Shown: in pieces, positions 48,801 to 53,480 of the stretch | Layout of the letters: each line of letters begins with the position of its first letter | How positions within the stretch are numbered: position 1 is the first letter of the stretch | Assembly (NCBI RefSeq): GCF_040807025.1 | Contig: NC_090964.1 | Coordinates: forward strand, 8,146,214 to 8,210,213 | Direction of reading: 5' to 3' | Origin: Struthio camelus | Taxonomy: Eukaryota > Chordata > Aves > Struthioniformes > Struthionidae | DNA: 64,000 nt | Program-made: the position numbers and the translations under genes | Notes under the pieces: generated by a model | The model's database searches: none | Told to the model about the DNA's origin: nothing | The model's input: only the letters and a program-made list of their open reading frames with translations

Positions 48801-51429
48801 CCGTGCCGGGCGGCGGGCTCCCCGCTCCCGCCTCCTCCTCGCCGAAGGCCTCCGCGGAGCCGGGCACCACGTGCCGCGCGGGCGCCGGAGAGGGGGCCCG
48901 TCCGTACGTGGACGGCCCGTCCACCCATCTGTCCTCCCAGCCGCAGGCGAACAGCAAATCCAAGTCTCCCGGTTGCAAGACGCCCGCCTCCGGCACGGGG
49001 GTGGCCGGTGCCACCTCCTGAGCGAGGGCCGCGCTCGGGGGGGACCCCTCCGCGCAGGCAGCCCCAGCCAAAGCCAGGGCCTGACCCTGGGGAAGGGTCT
49101 CCGACGCAAGGTCCTCGGCAGACACGGCGTGCGTTAGCTGCACCTCGGAGCCCTCCTCCGACGCGGAACCGGCACGGAAAGCTGTCAGGGAACCGCAGCG
49201 ACCTTCCAAACTTTCTGCTGGATGACTCTGGTCCCCAGATTCGTCGCTCTCTTTTTCCAAATCTGTGGCTTCATCCTCAGACATCAGCTCTGAGATGTCC
49301 CAGTTCGTGAGCTCAGTCCTTTCAGAGAGAAGCTGATCGATCTTCTCGGGGCTATCAGACACCTCTGTCCCCTCGACATCTTTCAGGAAAGAGCAGTCCT
49401 GGGGCGAGTCGAGCTCCTCGACCCTTGTGTCCGGCACTGATGGCCGGCAGGGCAGCGACTGAGCTGGAGACACACTCCCTGGACACATCTCCTCAAAGAG
49501 CAGTGCTATTGCACTGATGGTGACCAGCAAGTCCTGATTATTGTCATTTCCTAACGCAGAAACACCACAGTGAGAAATTGTACCCTCGAGGCCAGAAACC
49601 TGGCTCATGTCCGCCTCGGGAGATGCTGTCGCTACGCAAGGCACCAGGCCCACCGTGGCACAGGCATCCCATGGCTCTTGATCCACCAGCGGGCCATGGA
49701 TGTCTTCCTCCGTTGAACTTGATAAACATTGGACTGACGCTGTCCCCGCTGCAACAACGAGGCTGGGAGAGATGGCTCCATCCGAGTCCGTCGGGGTGAT
49801 GGCTGAGGTTTCCCTTTCCGAGTATGGCTCCGTAGCAGGCTCTACTGTACTCACCACCTGTGAGCTGTACGTGCCGTCAAAGTCCTCCAGGTCTGACACA
49901 ACAGCAGAGTCGGAAGCACTGGCTTCAAAAGGAGCCAGATGCTCGCAAGCTTCGACTGCTGCCTCAGCAAGTTTTTCCGAGTCTGTCTGCAGGTCCGGCT
50001 CTTGTGACTCTATCATGGAGACCTGGACCTCCAGATCAAGGGAGATGGTTCCATCTCCCTCCTCTTCATTGAGGCACTGCTTCTCCAGCTCCAGGAACAT
50101 CTGCACCGAGTCCGTGTCAGAGAACTGCTCTGGGACAAGGGGACTGGTGGAGCCCTCCGAATTTGGAGCAAAGTCCTCGGCTTCGCACTGCACTGCTACG
50201 TCTTCAGTGCTGCGCGCGCCCCCGGCGAGGGGGCAATCGGTATCCCCTGGGGCCATGGGCACTGCGAGCCCACAGGGGAGTGGTGGCCCAAGCGCCCCAC
50301 TGCCGTGAGCCGTCTGCGGGACGGAGGCAGGAAGGTCCACTGTGGTGGTTAATTGTTCCCTTTCTTCCGAAGTATCTGCCAAGCAACAGTTCTTTTTCTC
50401 ATCTGTCAACAGAACAGTCTTTCCTCTCTCTGACAGTGTCGCCTCCTCCCACTCCTCCATCATTACCCATCTCTCATCCTCCTCAAATCTCAGCTCCGAC
50501 TCCGTTTTTTCTCTGAGATTGGAGGTGATGAGAATATTCAGTCCTGAATCCAGCAACTCCTCGCTTAGGCAAGGAGAGAGATTCACGTTTTCCACGGTAC
50601 AGTCTGTTTCAGAGGCCTCCAGGGTCTCTTGGTGCCCATCGCTCAGGCTTCCCTTGATGAGATTTTTCCTTGTTCGTGGCCAGGTGGCACTCGGAAGCCT
50701 GCGACCCCTGGGGAAGTCCCTAACATTGATGTGGATATCTTCTGGATTCAGAAGGGGTTGGCACTCATCCTGCAAATAGTCACAGCAGTCCTCGTTTAAG
50801 TGTTTGGCCGTCAAAACTTCCGTGGTGCCGGCTGATTTGGAAACATGCTCCAAAGTTAGAGACTCAGACATGGGCTCCTCATGGTCCGAATGCCCAGAGC
50901 TCTCGGCTAACATGGCACTCGACTCCCTTTTTTCTTGAAGGGAGGGATTTGAGGCACCAGCTTCTGAGACTTCGCTCAGGGAGGCCTCGATCCTTTCTGC
51001 AAACTCAGGAAAATTTGGTGGCATGAACGATTTCCACGATCTCCTGTTTACATTCTCTTTCCTTTCAGGATTTGGCCGTCTCCTGGGTGGAGCCGGTGCT
51101 GACTTGGAGACATCGCTGCTGAGTTTCAGTGCATCGAAAATGACCCTCTCGTCTAGTTTTTTAGTTTCTGGCGGCCTCGACTCAAACACGTTGGAAGCTC
51201 CCAGAGTCCCATTGCTGGATATTGTACTGCCGTCCACCTTGTCCAGGGTGCTTTTGGAAGGCTGGTTAAGCTTTGATCCCTGATCGATTTGCTCGTTAAT
51301 CCGCATCGTGTCATATATGGACCTCTGGGGGACGTAGCAATCCTCTATATAACCATCCTCTTCCTCTCCCTTCCCCAGGCAAGTGGGATTCTGCCGTAAA
51401 CAGTCTGGCCTGCTTAGTGGTTTGCCCAT
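6596..51429 (-). CDS. MACF1: MACF1, 3' half: alternative-start isoform, 43 coding exons
   Basis: Microtubule-actin cross-linking factor 1 is a cytoplasmic spectraplakin that couples actin to microtubules and guides microtubule growth. The coding exons add up to 10,017 nt (3,338 residues plus stop) with GT-AG junctions and consistent phases throughout. Order in the protein: unique N-terminal region 1-1098, spectrin rod about 1099-2948, EF-hands with loops at about 2983-2994 and 3019-3030, GAS2 domain about 3055-3119, then a basic Ser/Arg/Gly tail to 3338. The tail ends in KTPGPKR and carries [15 protein letters not shown], which match MACF1 and not its paralogue dystonin as I recall them. The actin-binding calponin domains and plakin domain of full-length MACF1 would lie upstream, beyond the right edge. 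An isoform starting in this window would therefore lack actin binding but keep microtubule binding. Exon calls come from reading splice sites and recalled orthologue sequence, not from an alignment. Confidence 0.96.
7299..7422 (-). CDS. MACF1: MACF1 exon 42, tail
   Basis: 124 nt, residues 3213-3254, ending in phase 1. Translation between the splice sites gives [20 protein letters not shown] through [12 protein letters not shown]. No Met-initiated frame covers it; it was found because exon 41 ends in phase 0 while exon 43 needs phase 1, and it matches the human tail as I recall it. The donor is CAG then GTCAGT. Confidence 0.93.
7423..10187 (-). other. MACF1 intron 41 (between exons 41 and 42)
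   Basis: A 2.77-kb intron with an A22 tract at 7673-7694 and an A-rich (TA)n tract at about 7840-7865. No exon seen. Confidence 0.85.
10188..10399 (-). CDS. MACF1: MACF1 exon 41, basic Ser-rich tail
   Basis: 212 nt, residues 3142-3212: [20 protein letters not shown] to ATPASGAK, phase 0 at the donor. It contains [20 protein letters not shown] and a Ser/Pro-rich run. This basic region binds microtubules in MACF1. Confidence 0.96.
10400..12924 (-). other. MACF1 intron between cassette exon 40 and exon 41
   Basis: 2.5 kb with no recognisable exon, RNA gene or repeat. Confidence 0.8.
12925..12993 (-). CDS. MACF1: MACF1 exon 40, probable 69-nt cassette exon
   Basis: 69 nt between a TATTCTAG acceptor with a long pyrimidine tract and a weak donor (ATAG then GTTGGC). 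It encodes [20 protein letters not shown] followed by SPI, with phase 1 at both ends, so skipping joins exon 39 to 41 as ...DPCR-A-RGRTN and keeps frame. Dystonin, as I recall it, has a homologous stretch at this point (VHHHGSKMLRSESNSS...), which supports a real exon. The MACF1 form I remember best lacks it, so inclusion is likely regulated. Confidence 0.8.
12994..14346 (-). other. MACF1 intron between exons 39 and 40
   Basis: 1.35 kb. The part next to exon 40 forms its long pyrimidine tract on the minus strand (about 12996-13050). Nothing else recognised. Confidence 0.8.
14347..14464 (-). CDS. MACF1: MACF1 exon 39, GAS2 domain C-terminal half
   Basis: 118 nt, residues 3080-3119: [20 protein letters not shown] to VKNDPCR, ending in phase 1. 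It contains the GAS2 signature [13 protein letters not shown] 2.96-kb intron separates it from exon 38. Its phase-1 donor can join either the cassette exon 40 or exon 41. Confidence 0.96.
14465..17427 (-). other. MACF1 intron 38 splitting the GAS2 domain
   Basis: 2.96 kb, with a T-run at about 14757-14771. No exon or repeat family recognised. Confidence 0.85.
17428..17502 (-). CDS. MACF1: MACF1 exon 38, GAS2 domain N-terminal half
   Basis: 25 codons, phase 0 both ends, residues 3055-3079: [20 protein letters not shown] to ENKYR. The CKC cysteines belong to the metal-binding core of the GAS2 (GAR) microtubule-binding domain. Confidence 0.96.
17789..17943 (-). CDS. MACF1: MACF1 exon 37, second EF-hand
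   Basis: 155 nt, residues 3003-3054, [16 protein letters not shown] to KIEDE. The loop is [12 protein letters not shown], again with canonical ligand positions. The EF-hand pair sits directly before the GAS2 domain, as in all spectraplakins. Confidence 0.97.
18205..18367 (-). CDS. MACF1: MACF1 exon 36, first EF-hand
   Basis: 163 nt, residues 2949-3003, [20 protein letters not shown] to GILAS, ending in phase 1. The calcium loop is [12 protein letters not shown], with acidic ligands at positions 1, 3, 5 and 12 and Gly at 6, so it looks calcium-competent. Confidence 0.97.
18368..19618 (-). other. MACF1 intron between spectrin rod and EF-hand exons
   Basis: 1.25 kb of noncoding sequence at the domain boundary. 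The part around 19100-19450 is AT-rich. No exon seen. Confidence 0.8.
19619..19782 (-). CDS. MACF1: MACF1 exon 35, end of spectrin rod
   Basis: 164 nt, residues 2894-2948: [20 protein letters not shown] to [10 protein letters not shown] Pro/Ser linker leads into the last spectrin helix ([18 protein letters not shown]). Confidence 0.95.
20404..20521 (-). CDS. MACF1: MACF1 exon 34, rod-end linker
   Basis: 118 nt, residues 2855-2894: [20 protein letters not shown] to FIEKSRSN, ending in phase 1 before GTACGT. It has no Met-initiated open frame, so it was placed by translating between the splice sites. The SRSN-RKSLSQ junction is where I recall SRSGG-RKSLSQ in human. Confidence 0.92.
20871..21059 (-). 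CDS. MACF1: MACF1 exon 33, spectrin repeat
   Basis: 63 codons, phase 0 both ends, residues 2792-2854: [20 protein letters not shown] to KALIAEHQ, with [19 protein letters not shown]. Confidence 0.95.
21345..21488 (-). CDS. MACF1: MACF1 exon 32, spectrin repeat
   Basis: 48 codons, phase 0 both ends, residues 2744-2791: [20 protein letters not shown] to IIRARFEE, including the highly conserved [15 protein letters not shown]. Confidence 0.95.
21888..22016 (-). CDS. MACF1: MACF1 exon 31, spectrin repeat
   Basis: 43 codons, phase 0 both ends, residues 2701-2743: [20 protein letters not shown] to SLIDIHK. The acceptor is ACCGTAG. Confidence 0.95.
22977..23171 (-). CDS. MACF1: MACF1 exon 30, spectrin repeat
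   Basis: 65 codons, phase 0 both ends, residues 2636-2700: [20 protein letters not shown] to LEQALKQ. Contains the [10 protein letters not shown] repeat signature. Confidence 0.95.
23917..24076 (-). CDS. MACF1: MACF1 exon 29, spectrin repeat
   Basis: 160 nt, finishing the Arg codon, then [20 protein letters not shown] to NLMDAHK, phase 0 at the donor. Residues 2582-2635. It has the same 160-nt length and incoming phase as exon 5. Confidence 0.95.
24291..24460 (-). CDS. MACF1: MACF1 exon 28, spectrin repeat
   Basis: 170 nt, residues 2526-2582: [20 protein letters not shown] to VCGKSVE plus two bases of an Arg codon (phase 2). Strong donor GTAAGT. Confidence 0.95.
24687..24806 (-). CDS. MACF1: MACF1 exon 27, spectrin repeat
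   Basis: 40 codons, phase 0 both ends, residues 2486-2525: [20 protein letters not shown] to LQLSKHK. Confidence 0.95.
24940..25146 (-). CDS. MACF1: MACF1 exon 26, spectrin repeat
   Basis: 69 codons, phase 0 both ends, residues 2417-2485: [20 protein letters not shown] to ARKRAKQ. A nearly invariant MACF1 segment ([19 protein letters not shown]). Confidence 0.95.
25302..25457 (-). CDS. MACF1: MACF1 exon 25, spectrin repeat
   Basis: 52 codons, phase 0 both ends, residues 2365-2416: [20 protein letters not shown] to AQIDEHK. Its acceptor tract is a CCCT microsatellite (25471-25503). Confidence 0.95.
25471..25503. repeat. GGGA/CCCT microsatellite in exon 25 acceptor
   Basis: On the plus strand this is five GGGA units followed by GAGA-rich sequence. 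On the transcribed strand it is the pyrimidine tract about 14-45 nt upstream of MACF1 exon 25. Confidence 0.9.
26306..26479 (-). CDS. MACF1: MACF1 exon 24, spectrin repeat
   Basis: 58 codons, phase 0 both ends, residues 2307-2364: [20 protein letters not shown] to STKMEERK, including the conserved [15 protein letters not shown] loop. Confidence 0.95.
26794..26922 (-). CDS. MACF1: MACF1 exon 23, spectrin repeat
   Basis: 43 codons, phase 0 both ends, residues 2264-2306: [20 protein letters not shown] to REQLNAHM. The donor (ATG then GTAATT) is below average strength. Confidence 0.93.
27586..27783 (-). CDS. MACF1: MACF1 exon 22, spectrin repeat
   Basis: 66 codons, phase 0 both ends, residues 2198-2263: [20 protein letters not shown] to LQSTLQQ. 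The donor is GTCAGG, with an unusual C at +3, but the CAG before it is strong. Confidence 0.94.
27941..28096 (-). CDS. MACF1: MACF1 exon 21, spectrin repeat
   Basis: 52 codons, phase 0 both ends, residues 2146-2197: [20 protein letters not shown] to EVELAKHH, with the [15 protein letters not shown] helix. Confidence 0.95.
28203..28376 (-). CDS. MACF1: MACF1 exon 20, spectrin repeat
   Basis: 58 codons, phase 0 both ends, residues 2088-2145: [20 protein letters not shown] to GEKIAHRQ. The intron separating it from exon 19 is about 106 nt. Confidence 0.95.
28483..28584 (-). CDS. MACF1: MACF1 exon 19, spectrin rod
   Basis: 34 codons, phase 0 both ends, residues 2054-2087: [20 protein letters not shown] to EQMNEMK. 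It has the same length as exon 18, and the two together make most of one repeat. Confidence 0.95.
29024..29125 (-). CDS. MACF1: MACF1 exon 18, spectrin rod
   Basis: 34 codons, phase 0 both ends, residues 2020-2053: [20 protein letters not shown] to YQDTLQ. The leading Met is an internal codon. It is separated from exon 17 by an intron of only about 105 nt. Confidence 0.95.
29231..29353 (-). CDS. MACF1: MACF1 exon 17, spectrin rod
   Basis: 41 codons, phase 0 both ends, residues 1979-2019: [20 protein letters not shown] to VKKSIDE. The acceptor is ATCTGCAG and the donor is GAG then GTAGGA. Confidence 0.95.
30399..30625 (-). CDS. MACF1: MACF1 exon 16, spectrin repeat
   Basis: 227 nt, residues 1903-1978: after a split Val codon, [20 protein letters not shown] to KQQVEAAE, phase 0 at the donor. 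The junction residue is Val (G plus TA), where I recall Glu in human. The next AG downstream would create an immediate stop, so the CTCAG acceptor is preferred. Confidence 0.94.
31369..31600 (-). CDS. MACF1: MACF1 exon 15, spectrin repeat
   Basis: 232 nt, residues 1826-1903, from [20 protein letters not shown] to GADKDLAAK, ending in phase 1. It contains [16 protein letters not shown] and [16 protein letters not shown], both strongly conserved in MACF1. Confidence 0.95.
32721..32729 (-). CDS. MACF1: MACF1 exon 14, 9-nt microexon encoding Ile-Thr-Glu
   Basis: Nine bases, ATCACGGAG, flanked by a TTGCAG acceptor and a GTAAGC donor. Exon 13 ends in ...STQ and exon 15 begins FHDKIEP; the human protein as I recall it reads ...STQ-ITE-FHDK, so this microexon supplies exactly the missing three residues in frame (1823-1825). 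Skipping also keeps frame, so inclusion could be regulated. A TGC lies about 20 nt upstream of the exon, the kind of element recognised by the neural splicing factor SRRM4 near microexons; that link is inference. Confidence 0.85.
32920..32957. repeat. AAAAT/AAAAC simple repeat
   Basis: AT-rich pentamer repeat (AAATAAAATAAAATAAAAC type) in the intron upstream of the MACF1 microexon. Confidence 0.85.
33597..33800 (-). CDS. MACF1: MACF1 exon 13, spectrin repeat
   Basis: 68 codons, phase 0 both ends, residues 1755-1822: [20 protein letters not shown] to DEAVSQSTQ. It is followed by the 9-nt microexon rather than directly by exon 15. Confidence 0.95.
34407..34625 (-). CDS. MACF1: MACF1 exon 12, spectrin repeat
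   Basis: 73 codons, phase 0 both ends, residues 1682-1754. It runs [20 protein letters not shown] to QQQEDMR and contains [20 protein letters not shown], a clear spectrin helix with paired aromatic residues. Confidence 0.95.
34989..35096 (-). CDS. MACF1: MACF1 exon 11, spectrin rod
   Basis: 36 codons, phase 0 both ends, residues 1646-1681: [17 protein letters not shown] through EEQKAVLQ. The acceptor has a good pyrimidine tract (TTTCCTTTCTCCAG). Confidence 0.95.
36792..36911 (-). CDS. MACF1: MACF1 exon 10, spectrin repeat
   Basis: 40 codons, phase 0 both ends, residues 1606-1645: [20 protein letters not shown] through AQLQVQK. The acceptor is CCGCCAG and the donor is AAG then GTACGT. Introns of about 1.5 and 1.7 kb flank it. 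Confidence 0.95.
38400..38606 (-). CDS. MACF1: MACF1 exon 9, spectrin repeat
   Basis: 69 codons, phase 0 both ends, residues 1537-1605, from [20 protein letters not shown] to DAAIQRSQQ. It is near identical to the human protein as I remember it ([19 protein letters not shown]). Confidence 0.95.
39068..39309 (-). CDS. MACF1: MACF1 exon 8, spectrin repeat
   Basis: 242 nt, completing the Gly codon, then [19 protein letters not shown] to [10 protein letters not shown], phase 0 at the donor. It holds the [11 protein letters not shown] helix and the conserved [14 protein letters not shown] segment. Residues 1456-1536. Confidence 0.95.
40262..40346 (-). CDS. MACF1: MACF1 exon 7, spectrin rod
   Basis: 85 nt encoding [20 protein letters not shown] through KQTT, ending in phase 1 within a Gly codon. 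The acceptor is TGTCCAG and the donor is ACAG then GTAACA. Residues 1428-1456. Too short to show as a convincing open frame; found by position and splice sites. Confidence 0.93.
41002..41328 (-). CDS. MACF1: MACF1 exon 6, complete spectrin repeat
   Basis: 327 nt, 109 codons, one whole repeat length in a single exon, phase 0 both ends, residues 1319-1427. It starts [15 protein letters not shown] and ends QKQHADQL, with [14 protein letters not shown] in the middle. Its donor (CTG then GTATTTTCC) lacks the usual +5 G and is the weakest of the constitutive rod exons. Confidence 0.94.
41782..41941 (-). CDS. MACF1: MACF1 exon 5, spectrin repeat
   Basis: 160 nt, completing the split Arg and running through [19 protein letters not shown] to QQQISRHK, phase 0 at the donor (AAG then GTAGGG). 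It contains the [10 protein letters not shown] repeat helix. Residues 1265-1318. Confidence 0.94.
43451..43617 (-). CDS. MACF1: MACF1 exon 4, spectrin repeat
   Basis: 167 nt, from [16 protein letters not shown] to LLSRAAG, ending in phase 2 so that an Arg codon is split with the next exon. The acceptor is ATTAAAG behind a pyrimidine-rich tract. Residues 1210-1265. Confidence 0.93.
44435..44605 (-). CDS. MACF1: MACF1 exon 3, spectrin repeat
   Basis: 57 codons, phase 0 both ends, residues 1153-1209. It runs from [13 protein letters not shown] to AQIQEQK and contains the [10 protein letters not shown] helix typical of spectrin repeats. The acceptor is TGTAG and the donor is AAG followed by GTAAGC. 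Confidence 0.95.
44798..44959 (-). CDS. MACF1: MACF1 exon 2 of this isoform, spectrin rod start
   Basis: 54 codons, phase 0 at both ends, residues 1099-1152. It begins [11 protein letters not shown] and ends [12 protein letters not shown]. The leading Met is an internal codon behind a CCCAG acceptor. The RW pair is typical of a spectrin repeat helix. Both the alternative first exon and the upstream full-length transcript would be expected to splice to this exon. Confidence 0.95.
44960..48135 (-). other. MACF1 intron after the alternative first exon
   Basis: 3.2 kb. The end nearest exon 1 (about 46900-47800) is CpG-rich, but no exon or RNA gene was recognised. Full-length MACF1 transcripts would splice past this region and exon 1. 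Confidence 0.8.
48136..51429 (-). CDS. MACF1: MACF1 alternative first coding exon ([10 protein letters not shown] start)
   Basis: A 3,294-nt open exon encoding residues 1-1098, phase 0 at its donor (GAG then GTATTT). The start ATG (51427-51429) has A at -3 and G at +4, and an in-frame TAA lies 12 codons upstream in the unspliced sequence (51463-51465). Residues 1-180 are the most recognisable part: they match my memory of the N-terminus of human MACF1 isoform 4, with the [25 protein letters not shown] and [19 protein letters not shown] segments. The middle is strongly acidic and Ser-rich. The last 250 or so residues are Pro/Ala-rich and GC-rich, recalling the low-complexity KIAA0754 reading frame annotated in this part of the human locus. 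No catalytic domain is visible. If an acceptor at TCTCTAAG just before the ATG is used, a noncoding exon from the CpG island would precede it. Confidence 0.92.
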
Positions 51430-52479
51430 GCTTTCTCGCTTAGAGATGACGAAACGACCCCGTTAACCTCTCACCCGCCAGCACAGCAAACACATCGCGA
51501 GCAGATCCCAAACGCTCGGTTTCACACTGTAATCCCAAAGGCGACGCTGACCCCCCCAAACTGTACTCCGCACCAGGGAAGCGGCAAGCCACCGAGCCGC
51601 CAGCTCCCATCTGCAGCGAGGCTCTTCCCTACGGCCGCGCTCTGCAGCCCGGCCAGCGATCCCAGTGGTCCCGAGCAGCGACACGGCACATCCCACCCCC
51701 CAAACCCCTGCCCCGCAGCCAAATAACTCCGTCCGCGCTTGCGTTGTTCAAAAAGATAATGTTCCTCTCTCCTTGCGACTCCGTCAGCAAAAACCATCCG
51801 AGTATGACAGCTTCTATTCAACAAATATTCCCAATCATCGTTTGCGAGAGAAGCTGCAGACGAGTTTGAAGCTGTTCATTTATCCTGTGCGTGTCCTTCT
51901 TTAATAACAAAGGCACTGCTCTGCCGGGCCCTTCACGTATCGCAGCCCGAGCTCTGAGCGGTTTCTCTCATTTTCCACCCAGCTATAGTCCTGCAAAAGT
52001 CCAGCTGGTCTGAATTAGCCTCTCCCCCCGACTCTAGTGTTTTCATTTGAACTAAGCTTGTCAGCGGATATTCGTGCAAGTTTAAACACAGGAAGTTCTT
52101 CATTCAGGGCAAACTCGGAGGCTTCCTGTCTCAAAAACATGATGGCATTGTTGTTCCTCTCACCCCACCGGGCTGATCGCGCCGCGACGACCGGAGTCAC
52201 CGAAAGCAAGCAAAAACCCCCAAAAGAAAGCTAGCTCCTAGCTCGGCGATCCCGGAGCGCTGGCGAACACGCTGCAGATTCCTTCAGCGGCAGACAGAGG
52301 AAGGCTGGCGGGGTTCTTTTTTTAAAAAAAAAAAAAAATTAAAAAAAAAAAAGGCTTTAGAACGTATCCAAAAATGGAAAGCGAATAGATCCGCACGATT
52401 TCCCCCAAGTTCCCGGCAGGGGGGAAAAAATAAGGGAAAAAAAGAAGGAAAAAAAGAAAAAAAAGCAGCAGCTGCGGCC
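51430..52479 (-). other. 5' UTR or noncoding intron upstream of the MACF1 alternative start
   Basis: Sequence between the CpG island and the MGKPLS start codon. A TCTCTAAG immediately before CGAGAAAGC-ATG could be a splice acceptor; otherwise it is continuous 5' UTR. A-rich tracts lie at about 52320-52352. No coding sequence recognised. Confidence 0.6.
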
Positions 52480-53480
52480 GGCGGCTGCCCCCGGCTCGCC
52501 GCGGCCGGCCCGTCTGCGGCCCCGGCTCCGTCTCGCACTAACTTCGGCGGGGGCTGCCGGCGGCGGCGGGCGGCGGGGGCGGCTCCGCGCCGCCGGGCGC
52601 CCCGGCCATGCCGGGGGGGCGGCGAGGCCAGCGCGGGGCCGGCGCCCCGCGGCGGGGGGACGGGAGGGGACGGGACGGGACGGGAGGCGCCGCTCTCGCC
52701 CCCTTTTGTGCGCGGCGCGGTGCGGAGCGGGGCTCAGCGGCCGGGCTGGGCGCGCAGGGCGCCGCGCCTCCCCCGCCGCCAGCCCCCGGGCGCCGCGGGC
52801 CGCATGACAAGCGGCAGACGCTGCCTTCCTCCTCCTCCTCCTCCTCCTCCTCTTCCTCCTCCGCCAAACTTCCCGCCGGCGGAACAAAAGGCCGGGCTGA
52901 AGCAAGGCCGCCGCCGCCGCCGCTCGCCGCCAGCACCGGGCTCCCGCCGCGCTGCCAACTCCGGCGGAGGGAGGGTCGGAGGGAGGGTCGGAGGGAGGGA
53001 GGACGGGCGGGCGGGGGCCGGGCCGGAGCGCGGCGGGGCGGGGACGCGGGTGGCGGCGGCCCCCGCCCCGCGCCGCCGGCCGCTCCCCCGGGCAGGGGGT
53101 GCCGGAGCCGCCGCCGCCGGGGTCGGGGCCGCGGAGGAGGAGGAAGGAGGGGGGGGCGCCGTCGGGGCCGCCGCCAGCGCCGCCGGGGCCGGGAGCGGCG
53201 GGCCGGCCCTTCCCCCGCCGCGCCGGGCTGGCTCCTCCTCCGGGGGGGGAGGCGGCAGCGCGCAAATCCCCCGACAAAGAGCAGCAACGCCCTGGCTCGA
53301 CGGCGGCCCGCGGCCGCCCCGGCCTCGGCCCCTTTGTCCCGGCCCGGGCGGTGGCACCGGCGGGGGCTGCCCGCCGCGCCCCGGCCTCGGCCCCCGCCGC
53401 TGCCCCCGGCGCGCTGAAAGCGGGTCCCGCGCTCCCTTTCCACCAAGCCCCTCCGCCGGCGCTGCCCAGGGGCAGGCCAG
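52480..53480 (-). promoter_or_regulatory. CpG island, likely promoter of the MACF1 alternative isoform
   Basis: One kilobase of extreme GC and CpG density about 1.05-2.05 kb upstream of the MGKPLS start codon. It contains a CCT run (about 52826-52862) and GGGAGGGTCGGA repeats (about 52974-53005). A GTTAGT at about 52540 on the minus strand is a possible noncoding first-exon donor. Long open frames here in every phase reflect composition only. Confidence 0.7.

Noticed and set aside
47989..49310. Plus-strand frames of 244-269 codons opposite the long MACF1 exon
   Set aside because: Shadows of the GC-rich Pro/Ala coding sequence, with no similarity to known proteins and no promoter or splice context.
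6596..51429. Identification as dystonin (DST) instead of MACF1
   Set aside because: The C-terminal tail matches MACF1 and not the DST tail, the MGKPLS exon belongs to MACF1, and the neighbour is BMP8A.
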